Below the pieces are notes generated by a model. That model ran no database searches. It was not told the DNA's origin and worked only from the letters and a program-made list of their open reading frames with translations. A stretch of 5,837 nucleotides of DNA from an uncultured Eubacteriales bacterium (lineage in GTDB: Bacteria > Bacillota > Clostridia > Oscillospirales > CAG-272): contig CABPZV010000136.1 of NCBI GenBank assembly GCA_902462015.1, forward strand, positions 1 to 5,837. The letters are read 5' to 3'. The translations under genes were made by a program, and so were the position numbers. How positions within the stretch are numbered: the stretch's first letter is position 1; every line of letters begins with the position of its first letter. This document shows positions 5,781-5,837 of the stretch, one piece after another.

Positions 5781-5837
5781 TTTTCAATAAGGGTGAAAGG
5801 CCGTCATTTAATAAGGGGCTTGCCCCGTCAAATGGCG
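5781..5837. repeat. tandem copies B and C of the intergenic repeat, cut by window edge
   Basis: Copy B (5781-5809) begins ttttcaataagg exactly as at 211-222 and continues to ggccgtcattt. Copy C (5809-5837) reads taataagg, then the perfect small inverted repeat GGGGC-TT-GCCCC, then gtcaaatggcg, closely matching 216-245. Copy C stops at the window edge just where copy A continues into its 9-bp TTTCAGTGG inverted repeat. No ORF is seen. Confidence 0.55.

Overview
The window looks like chromosomal DNA from a low-to-mid GC Firmicute, most likely a gut Clostridia (Oscillospiraceae/Ruminococcaceae-like). The reasons are AT-rich intergenic DNA, consensus sigma-A promoters of the TTGACA-17-TATAAT type, AAGGAG-type ribosome binding sites, and proteins whose closest remembered relatives are sugar-phosphate enzymes common in that group. 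This taxonomic call is inference; no marker gene is present.

All supported genes lie on the minus strand, so the window reads right to left. The right edge (5781-5837) carries two tandem copies of a short repeat that also occurs near the left end (211-245). Next is a perfect consensus promoter (5716-5744). It is followed by a leader of about 290 nt containing a bulged hairpin (5476-5518), which precedes a three-gene operon: a SorE/YggP-type zinc-dependent sugar-phosphate dehydrogenase (4160-5422), a class II aldolase fused to a SrlD-like short-chain dehydrogenase (2125-4068), and a PHP-fold metal-dependent hydrolase (907-2094). A perfect 13-bp hairpin sits between the first two cistrons. The second and third are 30 nt apart.

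The operon looks like a catabolic module for a phosphorylated ketose or polyol. In the classical L-sorbose route, SorE reduces L-sorbose-1-phosphate to glucitol-6-phosphate and a SorD/SrlD-type dehydrogenase oxidises that to fructose-6-phosphate. Here the second activity appears fused to an aldolase domain of the fuculose/rhamnulose-1-phosphate type, and a PHP protein with an altered metal site is attached. No kinase, isomerase, transporter, PTS component or regulator is visible, so the true substrate cannot be fixed from this window.

Left of the operon is an AT-rich spacer with a nested inverted repeat (821-895). Then come a small DUF1294 membrane protein gene (327-656), a hairpin-rich composite repeat element (211-310), and a tRNA-Arg(ACG) gene cut by the left edge (1-60) with its own strong promoter (81-109). 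No CRISPR, insertion sequence or phage gene was seen. The best candidates for something undescribed are the fused aldolase/SDR + SorE-like + variant PHP module, its long structured leader, and the repeat family flanking the region.
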